Below are positions 33,585 through 41,032 of a stretch of DNA of 64,000 nucleotides, piece by piece; the stretch's first letter is position 1, and the number at the start of each line of letters is the position of its first letter. The translations under genes and the position numbers were made by a program. This DNA is from an uncultured Nitrospirales bacterium. GTDB lineage: Bacteria > Nitrospirota > Nitrospiria > Nitrospirales > UBA8639. The DNA lies in assembly GCA_958295805.1 (NCBI GenBank), contig OY282373.1, positions 1,397,001-1,461,000 on the forward strand. Direction: 5' to 3'. The notes beneath the pieces were generated by a model. It was given only the letters and a program-made list of their open reading frames with translations. It did not search any database and was not told where the DNA came from.

Positions 33585-33770
33585 CTGTCAGTCCGAACGA
33601 AAGATGTCAATCCGAATGAAAATGTCACTCTGAGCGAAGCGAAGAATCTAAGAAATCTCTCATGGACAAGCATGCCCGGGAGATTCTTCCCTTCGAGGCA
33701 CTTCGAGGCTCAGGGGAACCCCAGGGCAGGCGTCGCTTCGCTCCTCAGAACACGTCCTGAGCCTGCCGTT
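33585..33770. repeat. Dispersed REP-like palindrome, copy 3, with attached 18-20-bp tandem variants
   Basis: Three successive variants, TGTCAGTCCGAACGAAAGA, TGTCAATCCGAATGAAAA and TGTCACTCTGAGCGAAGCG, form a tandem array; the third is also the left end of the palindrome. The palindrome continues through AAGAATCTAAGAAATCTCTC, an opposed GGAGATTCTTCCCTTCGAGG and CAGGCGTCGCTTCGCTCC. The right end is diverged (CTCAGAACACG rather than TCAGAATGACA). Confidence 0.65.
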
Positions 33771-33801
33771 GCTCCTCCGCTCCTCCCATACACGCCCATC
33801 C

Positions 33802-33831
33802 TTGACTCGTATTTCGGGCACTGCCTAGAAT
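33802..33831 (+). promoter_or_regulatory. Promoter of tRNA-Gly
   Basis: TTGACT (33802-33807) and TAGAAT (33826-33831) are 18 bases apart, about 26 bases before the tRNA 5' end. Confidence 0.6.
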
Positions 33832-33856
33832 ACAATTCTTCCATCCATCATCGTGA

Positions 33857-33931
33857 GCGGGTGTAGCGCAGTGGTAGCGCATCGGCTTCCCAAGCCGTTG
33901 GTCGGGGGTTCGAATCCCCTCACCCGCTCCA
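33857..33931 (+). tRNA. tRNA-Gly, anticodon CCC
   Basis: 75 bases folding as a full cloverleaf: acceptor GCGGGTG with CACCCGC, D arm GCGC/GCGC, anticodon stem around loop TTCCCAA (anticodon CCC), variable TGGTC, T arm with TTCGAAT, discriminator T and encoded CCA. The first anticodon-stem pair appears to be T-T, a mild irregularity. CCC decodes GGG glycine codons. Confidence 0.95.
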
Positions 33932-34018
33932 ATCCTTCCTGCACAAAGTCGTAGACTATTAACAACGAAAAAAGAGAAACACTTGCGGGTCACGTCGATG
34001 GATACGCAAACTACCAGG

Positions 34019-36001
34019 ATGAGAATTACCATGTCTGCGACGTTTTTTGTTGGTCTTGTCGTGGCGCTGGTTGGTCTATCTGCCTGCCAACGGGAAGAAA
34101 GCCCGCCGCTTGCACCGCCACCGCCTGAGGTGAAAGTGATGACCGTTACTGCAAAAACCATACCCGACGACGAAGAATTTATTGGTCAGACCGAGTCGTT
34201 CCAGCCGATTGAGGTTCGGTCGCAGGTGACGGGAATTATCAAGAAAGTCTTTTTTACCGAAGGCCGTGACGTGCGTAAAGGCGACAGGCTCTATCGTATC
34301 GATCCCGTTCCGTTCAGGGCGTCGGTCATTAGTGCCAAAGGTCAAGTTGGTCAGGCTCTGGCTCGATTGGCGCGGGCTCGTGCGGAGTTGGCGCGCGTCA
34401 AGCCGTTGCTCGCTGAACAGGCGGTCAGCCGGAAAGACGTCGATAATGCAATTGCAGAAAAATTTTCGGCGAAATCCGCGCTGGTCACGGCAAAGGGCAA
34501 TTTGGAGAAAGCAACGTTCGATTTACGAAATACGCTCATTGTCGTGCCAGTGGCGGGACGACTCGGACGGAGTCGATTGTATGAAGGACAGTTGGTGTCG
34601 GCTCAAACCGATCTTCTCACGAAGATCCATCAAATGGATCCCATCTACGTCACCGTCAACGTGCCGGAGATTCACATTCTTCGGCGGCGCCAGGATCTGG
34701 CGGCACGTCGCGTGGAATTGCCGAATCTGTTTCAACTGAAAGGGATCATGACCATGGCTGACGGCACGATCTATCCCCACGAAGGCACGTTGGATTTTGC
34801 CTTGGTGGAAAATAACGACCTGAAACAAGCCGTGGCGGCCATTGAAGAATTTGAGGCGAGGCTTTCCGAGGCACGAACCGGGTTCATCCCGCAAATAGAA
34901 GCCAATGCCAAGTTTCCGGCCCTGGGCCGAACCGCTGGCGGATTTCGCGTGGATGGGGTGCCCGGTGACGCCAGCTATTCCTTACGAGGCAACCTGGCCT
35001 GGGAACTTGACGTGTGGGGCCGTCTTCGTCGATCAACGGAAACATCGCGTGCCGAACTGCTGGCCAGAGAAGAAAACCGGCGAGCGGTGGTCCTTCGACT
35101 GGTCAGCGGAGTGGCGCAAGCCTATTTCGATCTGTTGCAATTCGACATGCAAGTGGATATCGCGAAACGCACGCTCCAATCTTGGGAAGAATCAGTCAGA
35201 ATCGCCGAAGCCCGCCTCCGCGGCGGGATAACCGCCAGGTTGGACGCCGACCAGTTTGAAGCTGAGCGGGCGAATGCCGCTGCACGAGTGGCTCGATTTA
35301 CGCGCATGATGATTCAGAAGGAAAATGAGTTGAGTGTGTTGTTGGGAAAAAATCCAACGAATATCCAACGGGGCAAATCGTTGACGGAACAGGTGATGCC
35401 GCCTGACGTTCCGGCCGGATTGCCTTCGGAGCTGCTTCAGCGACGGCCGGACGTGTTGCAGGCGGAGCACGTATTGGCCGCGGCCACGGCCAGAATCGGG
35501 GTGGCAAAAGCGGCGCGATTTCCAAAAGTGACGCTGACGGGGATTCTTGGAGTGGCCAGCCCACGTTTATCGAACCTGTTGACCTCCGAAGGGACGTTCG
35601 GCAACTCAGGTTTTGACGTAGCCGGGCCGCTGCTCAACGCGAACGCCCTGGGCTTTCAGCAAGACGCGGCCGAGGCCCGGGCGCGGCAAAGCCTTGCGCA
35701 ATACCAACAAACGATCCTTGTTGCGTTCAAAGAAGTGGAGGATGCGTTAGTGGCCGTTCACACCGCACGAAAACAGCGTCACGCTCAAATAGAACAAGTT
35801 GAGGCGTTACGTTCAGCGTTACGACTGGCCAATTTACGGTACCGTGGAGGCGTCACGAATTATCTTGACGTACTCATTGCCAAACGGAGTCTGTTCGACG
35901 CGGAGTTGGCGCTCACGGAGACGCATCGTCTGCACCTGGTTTCGGTCGTTCAACTGTACAAAGCGTTAGGCGGCGGGTGGTCGGATAATTCTTCGGCGTA
36001 G
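34019..36001 (+). CDS. Fusion of an RND efflux adaptor (MFP) with a TolC/NodT-type outer-membrane factor
   Basis: About 660 residues; starts at 33983, 34019 or 34031 are all possible, and each keeps the lipobox LSAC. Residues to ~262 are an adaptor protein: VMTVTAKTIPDDEEFIGQTESFQPIEVRSQVTGIIKKVFFTEGRDVRKGDRLYRID (lipoyl and barrel halves), a helical hairpin (ARLARARAELARVKPLLAEQAVSRKDVDNA) and YVTVNVPEIHIL. At about 34800-34815 it switches in mid-domain (GTLDFALVE then NNDLKQAVAAIEEFEARLSEARTGFIPQIEAN) to an outer-membrane factor: LAWELDVWGRLRRSTETSRAEL, VVLRLVSGVAQAYFDLLQFDMQ, ELLQRRPDVLQAEHVLAAATARIGVAKAARFPKVTLTG. The adaptor's C-terminal part, the whole RND pump and the factor's start are missing. 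It may be a real in-frame deletion or an assembly collapse. Confidence 0.9.
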   Translation: MRITMSATFFVGLVVALVGLSACQREESPPLAPPPPEVKVMTVTAKTIPDDEEFIGQTESFQPIEVRSQVTGIIKKVFFTEGRDVRKGDRLYRIDPVPFRASVISAKGQVGQALARLARARAELARVKPLLAEQAVSRKDVDNAIAEKFSAKSALVTAKGNLEKATFDLRNTLIVVPVAGRLGRSRLYEGQLVSAQTDLLTKIHQMDPIYVTVNVPEIHILRRRQDLAARRVELPNLFQLKGIMTMADGTIYPHEGTLDFALVENNDLKQAVAAIEEFEARLSEARTGFIPQIEANAKFPALGRTAGGFRVDGVPGDASYSLRGNLAWELDVWGRLRRSTETSRAELLAREENRRAVVLRLVSGVAQAYFDLLQFDMQVDIAKRTLQSWEESVRIAEARLRGGITARLDADQFEAERANAAARVARFTRMMIQKENELSVLLGKNPTNIQRGKSLTEQVMPPDVPAGLPSELLQRRPDVLQAEHVLAAATARIGVAKAARFPKVTLTGILGVASPRLSNLLTSEGTFGNSGFDVAGPLLNANALGFQQDAAEARARQSLAQYQQTILVAFKEVEDALVAVHTARKQRHAQIEQVEALRSALRLANLRYRGGVTNYLDVLIAKRSLFDAELALTETHRLHLVSVVQLYKALGGGWSDNSSA

Positions 36002-36090
36002 AAACGCGACGTCAGTGGAAAGAGGAACCCGGGAACGGAAACGCCGGAGTCGGAGTCACCCTTACGCAATGAGACGGGAAGTGAGGGGAG

Positions 36091-36276
36091 TCAGGCGTGG
36101 CCGACTTGTCCATCGTGATTGTCGGGGGAGAGGCCGGAGGCATACTCACAGGGTGCAGTGCCGCCGAATTCTTGAGACATGAGCGTGCCGATGACTTGCT
36201 GGAGGCGGTGATTGACTTCTTCTTCAGAAACATGATCGGGCACTTGAATGTTAAAGACGATCTGGACGTTTTTCAT
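36091..36276 (-). CDS. Small hypothetical protein (61 aa)
   Basis: From the ATG at 36276 the product begins MKNVQIVFNIQVPDHVSEEEVNHRLQQVIG, an amphipathic alpha/beta pattern like small regulators, then TLMSQEFGGTAPCEYASGL and a polar tail. AGGAAGG lies about 12 bases upstream, rather far. The opposite strand is also open. Tentative. Confidence 0.4.
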   Translation of the reverse strand: MKNVQIVFNIQVPDHVSEEEVNHRLQQVIGTLMSQEFGGTAPCEYASGLSPDNHDGQVGHA

Positions 36277-36483
36277 GGACGTGCGGATTCCTTCCTCAGT
36301 GTGTGCAGTGACGATTTCCGATGTCAAACATCTTTCTTCTGGAATTTGTACACTTCTTCATTTCAGTTTGCAATGTTGACGCGGGTGGGATACTTCGTGC
36401 TTCTGACTTCCGAAGGCGGGCCGTCTGCTTTTTGCCGACGCGTGTGTTGCTCGCCGGCAGTATCCTGGTATACGTTTCAGCAA

Positions 36484-36669
36484 ATGGCTCTGTGTTCGTT
36501 CTGTCGTAAGTCTATTGAGTGGGATGACAATCCCTATCGTCCGTTCTGCTCGGAACGATGTCAACTGGTTGACCTTGGAGCCTGGTTCGGCACTGATTAT
36601 CGTATTCCCGACGATTCCACGCAGTCCACGTTCATTCCAGTGGAAGAATTACCAACACAAGACGGCTGA
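36484..36669 (+). CDS. yacG: DNA gyrase inhibitor YacG-family zinc protein
   Basis: 61 residues from the ATG at 36484: MALCSFCRKSIEWDDNPYRPFCSERCQLVDLGAWFGTDYRIP. The zinc ligands are in CSFC and CSERC, and VDLGAWFGTDYRIP is the family signature. The E. coli homologue binds GyrB and inhibits gyrase. The longer open frame upstream to 36097 has no YacG resemblance. A membrane protein gene follows after 26 bases. Confidence 0.88.
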   Translation: MALCSFCRKSIEWDDNPYRPFCSERCQLVDLGAWFGTDYRIPDDSTQSTFIPVEELPTQDG

Positions 36670-36695
36670 CGCCGTCTGGTTGATCCGGTCGTCTC

Positions 36696-37238
36696 ATGGG
36701 AAAAGTTATTACGGCTAAGCGCAAAGAGAATGAGGTGCAACTCGCCGAAAACTACATCCGTACCTATATTTTGTTCCCCTCAGGCCTGTTGGGTTTGTTG
36801 GCCATGGTCATCGGAATTCTGGCGCTGGTGTATCAATTATTCGTCGAGACCTATGATGAATGGACCTTTATCACGAGTTCCGGTCTGATGGCGGCCGGTA
36901 TTGTCCTGGGGTGGGGGCAGACCCGCTATCACCGGTATCTTTTTCACAAATTTCCCGAATTTTGGGCGGGCCGTATGAGAACCTCCAGTGCCCGCGGAAC
37001 GCAACGTCTGAAAAAAGTTTCGGCGGAAGTCAAGCTTCGTCACGCCGGTCGAAGCCTGGTTCCCGTGGCCTACGTGTTGGGGATCATGGGTCTGATCGGG
37101 CTGTCGGCGTGGAGTTTCAGTTCAGGGTCCCTGGACTACATGGCGGCCTTTGCCCTGCCGTGGGCGGGATTCTTCTGGGGCAAGCTGTTCACCTGGAGAC
37201 GGGTCATCCCTCCGTCGGGGCCGGGGAGTAAGAAATGA
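36696..37238 (+). CDS. Integral membrane protein of unknown function
   Basis: 180 residues with about four hydrophobic helices: YILFPSGLLGLLAMVIGILALVYQ, ITSSGLMAAGIVLGWGQTRYH, LVPVAYVLGIMGLIGLSAWSF and YMAAFALPWAGFFWGKLF. The loop between helices 2 and 3 is basic (RMRTSSARGTQRLKKVSAEVKLRHAGR), so it is probably cytoplasmic. No catalytic motif is recognised. It follows yacG closely on the same strand. Confidence 0.6.
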   Translation: MGKVITAKRKENEVQLAENYIRTYILFPSGLLGLLAMVIGILALVYQLFVETYDEWTFITSSGLMAAGIVLGWGQTRYHRYLFHKFPEFWAGRMRTSSARGTQRLKKVSAEVKLRHAGRSLVPVAYVLGIMGLIGLSAWSFSSGSLDYMAAFALPWAGFFWGKLFTWRRVIPPSGPGSKK

Positions 37239-37280
37239 CAAGGCCATTTGACTTGACCCAACTTCTCGATTGTACCTCGT

Positions 37281-37619
37281 CTACTCCTTCATCTCTTTGA
37301 TCCGCTGCCATCGCAAATCATTCGGTGACTGTTCAATCTTGTTTTGTTCCGTCTTGGACAGCGTGCTGAAGAAGTCGAGTCCCGTCAATTTCTCAATCTC
37401 ATCCACGCTCACGATCCGATTTTCTAGTCCTGACGTAACTGGCCTCACCGATTCGTCGTGCTCGAACAGAAACGCGACGGGCTCGTGGTCGTGGTTGGAA
37501 ATGACAATTTTGAAAAATAAGTGCGGGACGTGAATGTCCGACGCCGGCCCAATTTTTTTGACGTTTCCGTCGGTGAACACGGGGCCGGCGATCAGATGAA
37601 AACCGAATGATACGCTTGA
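37281..37619 (-). pseudogene. C-terminal remnant of a DNA/RNA non-specific endonuclease (NUC1-like)
   Basis: Reading upstream of the annotated start recovers SFGFHLIAGPVFTDGNVKKIGP, then FFKIVISNHDHEPVAFLFEHDE and ENRIVSVDEIEKLTGLDFFSTLSKTEQNKIE. These match the C-terminal third of the non-specific endonuclease family. A stop lies just upstream (37620-37622), and the catalytic DRGH-containing N-terminal part is absent. It therefore looks like a truncated gene cut off by the neighbouring island. Confidence 0.75.
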
Positions 37620-37634
37620 CTAGCCAAGCCTCCG

Positions 37635-37799
37635 TCACTTCGGTTTGACGCAGATCGACGGGTCTGGTTGCTTGACGGCGGAGAAGATGGCGCGGGCGGC
37701 CTTCTCCGGTGTGGCGTCAAGCTTGATGATGCGGGTTTCGGGACGGCCACGTTTGCGGGTGACGGCCTTCGGATCGCCCTTCTTCTGTGCCTTGCTCAT
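37635..37799 (-). CDS. Small basic KRGRPE-motif protein (54 aa)
   Basis: 54 residues too short for many gene callers: MSKAQKKGDPKAVTRKRGRP, then ETRIIKLDATPEKAARAIFSAVKQPDPSICVKPK. The KRGRPE segment resembles an AT-hook, suggesting DNA contact. Its ATG overlaps the stop of the HNH gene (TCATG on the plus strand), so it is translationally coupled to it. Similar short proteins occur in phage-like gene sets in my recollection; no function is assigned. Confidence 0.7.
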   Translation of the reverse strand: MSKAQKKGDPKAVTRKRGRPETRIIKLDATPEKAARAIFSAVKQPDPSICVKPK

Positions 37800-38446
37800 G
37801 GTTCAATGTCTCCAAAGTAGCGATTCAGGAAGTCGTAAACTTGACGCTTTTGCTCCTCTGACGACGACTGGACGATCGCGACGACGTTCAGCCAGCCGGT
37901 CTCGTCGTCCCAGTAGTTCTTCTTCATGACCTGGTGACGGCCACACAGTGGTTGCCACTTTGTTGGGTCTTTGGGGTCTATCTCAGCATGAAGGGCATGA
38001 GGCGTCTTGTGGTCCGGTGTGAGGCAAACCGTTCCGCCTCCTACCGGGTCGATATCTCCCTTACGGAGACCGCACGTTATTCCACCTTCGGACCATGCGC
38101 AACGATAACCATGTTCTTCTAGCACTCGATTCCATGTGGCGGCATTTGGCCGGGTTCGGCGAGAGGCCGTACTGCGTTGTTCGGCATCGGGCATCATGTA
38201 TTCGCTGGCCCGTAAGTCGCCACGGTTTCGCCATGAGAGTATCGTATATCCCTTGTCCGTCCGAAGCTCGGACAGTCGCTGGTGCCAGTTCTCCGGCACG
38301 CGGCCCGTCTTTGGGTCCGTGGCGACCTCGATCAACTGCTCCCTCGTCACGACCTTAGCCAAATTGTCGAGAAAGAATGCTTCGATGCGTGCGCTGATCG
38401 ACCGCTGGTTGTACGGTCCCTTGATGACCGCGTTCCTATCGTCCAT
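37796..38446 (-). CDS. HNH endonuclease-like protein, probable restriction enzyme partner
   Basis: 216 residues. The N-terminal ~80 resemble a winged-helix domain (SARIEAFFLDNLAKVVTREQLIEVATDPKTGRVPENWHQRLSELRTDKGY). The second half is an HNH-type zinc module: HGYRCAWSEGGITCGLRKGD and CLTPDHKTPHALHAE, then PLCGRHQVMKKNYWDDETG. It overlaps the DNA methyltransferase gene by 11 bases on the same strand. A type II restriction pair is therefore the most likely reading, though cognate specificity cannot be read. A phage-type HNH nuclease is the alternative. Confidence 0.75.
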   Translation of the reverse strand: MDDRNAVIKGPYNQRSISARIEAFFLDNLAKVVTREQLIEVATDPKTGRVPENWHQRLSELRTDKGYTILSWRNRGDLRASEYMMPDAEQRSTASRRTRPNAATWNRVLEEHGYRCAWSEGGITCGLRKGDIDPVGGGTVCLTPDHKTPHALHAEIDPKDPTKWQPLCGRHQVMKKNYWDDETGWLNVVAIVQSSSEEQKRQVYDFLNRYFGDIEP

Positions 38447-39239
38447 GGCGGATGTGATGCTTTGCGAATCGATTGCGCGTCATGGTCAGATATTCCGGTG
38501 AGATGTCACAGAGAATCCCATTGCGATTCAGCCGTAGACAAGCCTCGCCCGTCGTCCCGGAGCCGCACATGGGGTCCAACACGGTATCGTCCTCCTTCGT
38601 TGTCATCAGCAAGAGCGGCTCGATGACGGACAGCGGTTTTTGCGCGGGGTGTCCCGTCTGTTCATCCCGACCAACGAACCCGATATTCAAAGGGGCTTCT
38701 AGGACTGAAGGCGGCCCCGGCACAAACCGCATTTTCCCGGACTGCCATCGTTCAAGCTGTTCATCGTTCAGAAAATGCTCCGGGTAAGTCGGCGCATCCT
38801 TGACGCTCAGATGGAGGCAAGCGTTTTGGGAGGACCTCCAGCCGCGGATCACGGAGGGGCAGTTCTTGTAGAACCACGTGAGCCATGAGACCAGCCCGAA
38901 TCCATTAGGTATGTTGACAATCTGGCGGGCAAGAATTTCAGGGAACCCCCACACAAAAACGTGACGTGATACCCGACATGCCGACTGGATTACCTCTGCC
39001 AGCCAGTCGTCATAGTCCTCACGTTCTCCCCCAAGACCCTTGTTGTACCAAGGGTCGATAATGACGGTAGTGACCTTCGGTACAGACGACAGCGTGTCAA
39101 GAACGTCGGCAGGTGCAAGGACTTCAACGTTGGCGCGTGTACAGTCGTCACGCGAGATACCGCCCTTCACGACGCGCTTCTTTGTTTTGCGCGTACCGGC
39201 CCATGGCAATTCAGCCTCCGGTGCCTCGGCTTTCGCCAT
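38436..39239 (-). CDS. Site-specific DNA methyltransferase (beta-class order)
   Basis: 267 residues from the ATG at 39239. The catalytic motif is IIDPWYNKG (a DPPY-type variant, residues ~60-68), and the SAM-binding motif comes later: DTVLDPMCGSGTTGEACLRLNRNGILCDIS (~220-250). Motif IV before motif I is the beta-class order used by many N6-adenine or N4-cytosine enzymes. HPAQKPLSVIEPLLL precedes motif I as usual. DPWY rather than DPPY/SPPY is unusual but occurs. It leads a three-gene overlapping set with the HNH protein and the small basic protein. Confidence 0.88.
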   Translation of the reverse strand: MAKAEAPEAELPWAGTRKTKKRVVKGGISRDDCTRANVEVLAPADVLDTLSSVPKVTTVIIDPWYNKGLGGEREDYDDWLAEVIQSACRVSRHVFVWGFPEILARQIVNIPNGFGLVSWLTWFYKNCPSVIRGWRSSQNACLHLSVKDAPTYPEHFLNDEQLERWQSGKMRFVPGPPSVLEAPLNIGFVGRDEQTGHPAQKPLSVIEPLLLMTTKEDDTVLDPMCGSGTTGEACLRLNRNGILCDISPEYLTMTRNRFAKHHIRHGR

Positions 39240-39259
39240 GTCGCACACTCCCTTCCTAG

Positions 39260-39440
39260 TTAGAAGACGTCGTTCCCAGCCGCCGGTAACGGCGCGGCGG
39301 CGGACGCTATCAGGTCCACGTACTTAAGCCGCCGACCGACGAAGTCCCGTGCGAGCACGGACATCTGTTCCAACGTGTCCATGTCGCGGACGTTGTGGCG
39401 TCCCGCGAACTCCTGGATGGAGCGGTTCAGATCACTCCTA
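39260..39440 (-). pseudogene. 3' remnant of an unidentified accessory gene
   Basis: Minus-strand translation ending at TAA (39260-39262) gives LNRSIQEFAGRHNVRDMDTLEQMSVLARDFVGRRLKYVDLIASAAAPLPAAGNDVF. The frame stays open into the lpxD end without an ATG, so the 5' part is missing. It resembles C-termini I associate with phage or integrative-element genes but cannot name. It marks the right edge of the methyltransferase island. Confidence 0.5.
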
Positions 39441-39489
39441 ACAAGACTTTTCCACGGAAGATGCTGAAAAGACGAGTTCCCACGTCCTT

Positions 39490-40566
39490 CTATCCTTTCC
39501 GACTCTTACGGGTTTTTGATTGTTTTGTTCCGGCTTCAAGCTCGGCCAGCCGTTTTTCCAGCCTTGTCACTTGTTGAGAGAGTTCCGGGAGGCGATGCAC
39601 GAGGGCATAGGTGCGCAACGTGATTTCGTGGCGTCGTGCGGGCCACCCGGACACCACGGCATCGGGTTCCACGTTCTTCAGAATCCCCGATCCTGCTGCA
39701 ATCTTCACGCGATCCCCAACCGTGAGGTGATCGATCACGCCGGCTTGTCCTCCGATCATGACGTGTGTTCCGACTGACGTACTGCCCGCGATTCCGACCT
39801 GAGCCACGACGACGGTATGTTCTCCTATGGTCACGTTGTGCGCGATTTGAACCTGGTTGTCGATTTTGGAGCCTTGCTTGACGTGGGTGCGTCCGAACGT
39901 GGCCCGATCAATGGTCACGTTGGCGCCGATTTCCACGTCATCGTCGATGACCACGATTCCCCGTTGTGGAATTTTACGGTGGCGGGCTTCGTGTTGGATG
40001 TACCCGAACCCGTCGCTCCCAATGACGGTTCCGGCGTGGATAATCACGCGATTCCCGATCCGGCACGCGTCCAGCACGCTCACGTGTGGATACAAGACGG
40101 CGTCGTCGCCGATGGTGACATCGTTCCCTATCACGACTCCCGGATAAATCGTGACGCGATTGCCGATTTTCGTACGATGACCGAGCGCGACGAATGGGCC
40201 GATGGAGACGTCCGTGCCTAATGACACGTCCGTGCCCGTCGCGATGTTTTTCGCGATCCCCGTGGGGCGCGTTTTCTCCGTGAAAAAATGATGGATCAAC
40301 TCGACAAACGCAACGTGGGGTTGGGGCGAGATGAGTTGGGCCACGTTCAAAGCCGGATAGAATTTCGAAACGATCAGCGCCGACGCGCGCGATTGTCCGG
40401 CGGCGTCCACCAATCGATCGTTGGAGAGAAAGGCCAGATCGCCCGGTTTTGCGTCTTCCAGACTATTGACCCCCGTGATGCGAACGTCCGGTGAGCCATG
40501 AATGTGTGCATCAATGGCGTGGGCCAGTTCAGCAAGTGAGTACCCGTCGGCGATGGGGCGAGTCAT
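39490..40566 (-). CDS. lpxD: UDP-3-O-acyl-glucosamine N-acyltransferase
   Basis: 358 residues. The N-terminal uridine-binding domain (ADGYSLAELAHAIDAHIHGSPDVRITGVNSLEDAKPGDLAFLSN) is followed by a long left-handed beta helix of hexapeptide repeats (IGPFVALGHRTKIGNRVTIYPGVVIGNDVTIGDDAVLYPHV). The catalytic His region is KIDNQVQIAHNVTIGEHTVV. A helical tail (LPELSQQVTRLEKRLAELEAG) ends in a basic stretch. LpxD adds the second acyl chain in lipid A synthesis. It overlaps the ACP gene by four bases. Confidence 0.96.
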   Translation of the reverse strand: MTRPIADGYSLAELAHAIDAHIHGSPDVRITGVNSLEDAKPGDLAFLSNDRLVDAAGQSRASALIVSKFYPALNVAQLISPQPHVAFVELIHHFFTEKTRPTGIAKNIATGTDVSLGTDVSIGPFVALGHRTKIGNRVTIYPGVVIGNDVTIGDDAVLYPHVSVLDACRIGNRVIIHAGTVIGSDGFGYIQHEARHRKIPQRGIVVIDDDVEIGANVTIDRATFGRTHVKQGSKIDNQVQIAHNVTIGEHTVVVAQVGIAGSTSVGTHVMIGGQAGVIDHLTVGDRVKIAAGSGILKNVEPDAVVSGWPARRHEITLRTYALVHRLPELSQQVTRLEKRLAELEAGTKQSKTRKSRKG

Positions 40567-40925
40567 AGCTTTTTGGTTTTAGCGGTGGTCTTTGGTGAGG
40601 CCGCACGTTTCTTGTTTTGCGCCGTGGATCTGTGACCCTTGATCTGAGGCGCGGACGAAGGCACTTCCGCCCGTGCCGCGGCAGGCACTCGTGCTTCAAC
40701 GTAGGCAATCACGTCCGCCAACGTTTGCAGGCCCGGGAGGTCATCATTAGGAATTTCAAGGTCGAAAGCTTTTTCCAGATCGTAGAGCAACTCAAACGTT
40801 CTGAGAGAATCCAGACCCAGATCATCACGAAGGTGCTGGTCAGGCTTGATCGTTGAACCATCCCGTTCCAGTGACGCGGCCAGGACGTTTTTAATCTGTT
40901 CACCAATCGACGACGACGCCTTCAC
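40563..40925 (-). CDS. Acyl carrier protein with basic C-terminal tail
   Basis: 120 residues. The phosphopantetheine Ser lies in DDLGLDSLRTFELLYDLEKAFDLEIPNDD (about residues 34-62) and the helical fold ends at ADVIAYVEARV. A tail of ~40 residues, rich in Lys, Ala and Thr (HRSTAQNKKRAASPKTTAKTKKL), is not found in housekeeping AcpP. ATGA overlap with lpxD suggests this ACP serves the acyltransferase or the ketosynthase next door. The 107-base gap to the ketosynthase holds short direct repeats (GTGCGGAC, GCCGGGTCA). Confidence 0.88.
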   Translation of the reverse strand: MKASSSIGEQIKNVLAASLERDGSTIKPDQHLRDDLGLDSLRTFELLYDLEKAFDLEIPNDDLPGLQTLADVIAYVEARVPAAARAEVPSSAPQIKGHRSTAQNKKRAASPKTTAKTKKL

Positions 40926-41032
40926 GCGAGTGTTCCTTTCACTGCCGTGTTCCCTTGCTCGCCTGCCCGTGCGGACGTGCGGACGTGCAGCCGGGTCAGC
41001 CGAGTCAGCCGGGTCTTTCCTGCTCGGGATAA

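Larger units (their letters stand above)
33551..33856. other. Gene-free region, 306 bp, before tRNA-Gly
   Basis: It holds a short degenerate tandem array, a REP-like palindrome (about 33585-33770) and the tRNA promoter at 33802-33831. No protein-coding sequence is supported. Confidence 0.6.

Noticed and set aside
36097-36483. N-terminal extension of YacG
   Set aside because: The YacG family starts at MALCSFC; the upstream part has no homology and overlaps a gene candidate on the other strand.
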